From Holacanthus passer (taxonomy: Eukaryota > Chordata > Actinopteri > Pomacanthidae): a stretch of 64,000 nt of DNA. The stretch is taken from contig JAFREQ010000130.1 in NCBI GenBank assembly GCA_025331565.1, positions 248,001 to 312,000 of the forward strand, given 5' to 3'. Position numbers and translations under genes: made by a program. The notes under the pieces were generated by a model that did not search any database, was not told where the DNA came from, and saw only the letters and a program-made list of their open reading frames with translations. Positions 63,342 through 64,000 of the stretch are shown here, one piece after another (within the stretch, counting starts at the first letter, position 1; every line of letters starts with the position of its first letter).

Positions 63342-63681
63342 GTATAAAGTACATGTTAGACTCGTATGTGTTTTGCTTTGTTATCTTTAATAAATGCTTG
63401 GAAATATACACGCTGCGTCTTTAATGTGGTACAAGAGTGAATAAGACCAACCTCTACTCTGCCAAGAACTCCGAAATCCTTCATTTAATGAAACTGTAAC
63501 AACGAAGTGGCATCGTTTTCCCAACATGACGGTGCCCTGTGTGAGGCAGTGTACTGTTGAGGGTGGTGCCCCGAGGTGATCTGATGAATCAGATCCTATT
63601 CTTTAATATAATTAATAATTATTTCTGATCATTATTAATTATTATCGATAGCCAAACTGCCCATTAAGTTGATCCCCAACA
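62868..63681 (+). mobile_element. Probable solo LTR of a retroelement
   Basis: The segment starts TGTGGGGGG and ends CCCCAACA, a nearly matching TG...CA inverted terminus (TGTGGGGG versus TGTTGGGG). Inside are a TATA-like TATAAAG at about 63,343, a polyadenylation signal AATAAA at 63,389-63,394 and a (CA)n tract, the order expected for the U3-R part of an LTR. No internal coding region is present. I saw no matching target-site duplication, so the ends or the completeness are uncertain. ERV versus Gypsy origin cannot be decided here. Confidence 0.45.
63295..63339. repeat. (CA)n microsatellite
   Basis: Perfect run of about 22 CA units inside the probable LTR. Confidence 0.98.
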
Positions 63682-64000
63682 CCTGTTTCCATTAAAGATA
63701 TTCTTTATTCAGTTTGGCCAAATCTCTCAGTTTCAGTCACACAACTGTCTTTCAGAATGTGCACGAAAGCAAAACATACATCATGAGGTTTAAAATGTTA
63801 TTATTACAATGAATATTATTCATAACATTCAGTCTTGACATAAGGTTTTGGCAAAGCAGCCTTTTTACATACAACAAACTTCCAAACCAAAAATGTGCTG
63901 TTTTTCCATTGTTTTTGGGGGAAGTCATTCCTGACTGTCAGACTGTTGTTGTAGACTCTCTGTTGCTCATTATGAGTCAGTGGGATAATTCTGGGAGCAG

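Larger units (their letters stand above)
62647..64000. other. Downstream flank of gene D
   Basis: About 220 bp of unique sequence, then a probable solo LTR (62,868-63,681), then AT-rich non-coding DNA to the window end. The AATAAA at 63,389 lies inside the LTR; no independent polyadenylation signal for gene D was found in the first 220 bp. Confidence 0.6.

Noticed and set aside
62918..63424. 168-codon plus ORF downstream of gene D
   Set aside because: It lies inside the probable LTR and includes a (CA)n-derived Thr-His run; not a gene.

Overview
The window is a piece of a teleost (ray-finned, probably percomorph) nuclear genome. The evidence is vertebrate-type split genes with GT-AG introns, long (CA)n/(GT)n microsatellites, tRNA-derived SINE heads and several interspersed repeats that are very common in teleost genomes. 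Coding exons are GC-rich islands in AT-rich non-coding DNA.

Layout. From 1 to 11,104 the minus strand carries the 5' part of wasl (N-WASP): four coding exons giving the start codon and the whole WH1/EVH1 domain. The rest of the gene lies beyond base 1. Its GC-rich promoter is at about 11.1-11.5 kb. From 11.5 to 23.7 kb I see only repeats and non-coding DNA. From 23.8 to 62.6 kb the plus strand carries four tandem, complete, intact hyaluronidase (GH56) genes: gene A (23,782-25,972, 504 aa), gene B = hyal4 (43,747-48,723, 514 aa), gene C (54,192-56,827, 444 aa) and gene D (60,977-62,646, 482 aa). The final 1.35 kb holds a probable solo LTR.

The order wasl / hyaluronidases matches the mammalian WASL-HYAL4-SPAM1 locus (human 7q31), not the HYAL1-2-3 locus, so this is the fish counterpart of the HYAL4/SPAM1 cluster. 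All four genes share one architecture: a 5'UTR intron just upstream of the ATG, a long first coding exon (915-957 nt) with the signal peptide and most of the catalytic barrel, a second exon of exactly 90 nt, and a third exon with the EGF-like region and C-terminal tail. All coding introns are phase 0.

The four enzymes keep the catalytic Asp and Glu but differ in the active-site rim, in the EGF-like region (genes C and D share the short SPAM1-like spacing) and in the C-terminus: a long hydrophobic tail in A, GPI-signal-like tails in hyal4 and D, none in C. This suggests the array has diversified in membrane attachment and perhaps in substrate use. I found no clearly new system. The most interesting material is this divergence inside the array, a candidate TATA-driven upstream exon for hyal4 at 36.4-36.6 kb, and a cluster of self-complementary microsatellites at 33.9-36.1 kb.
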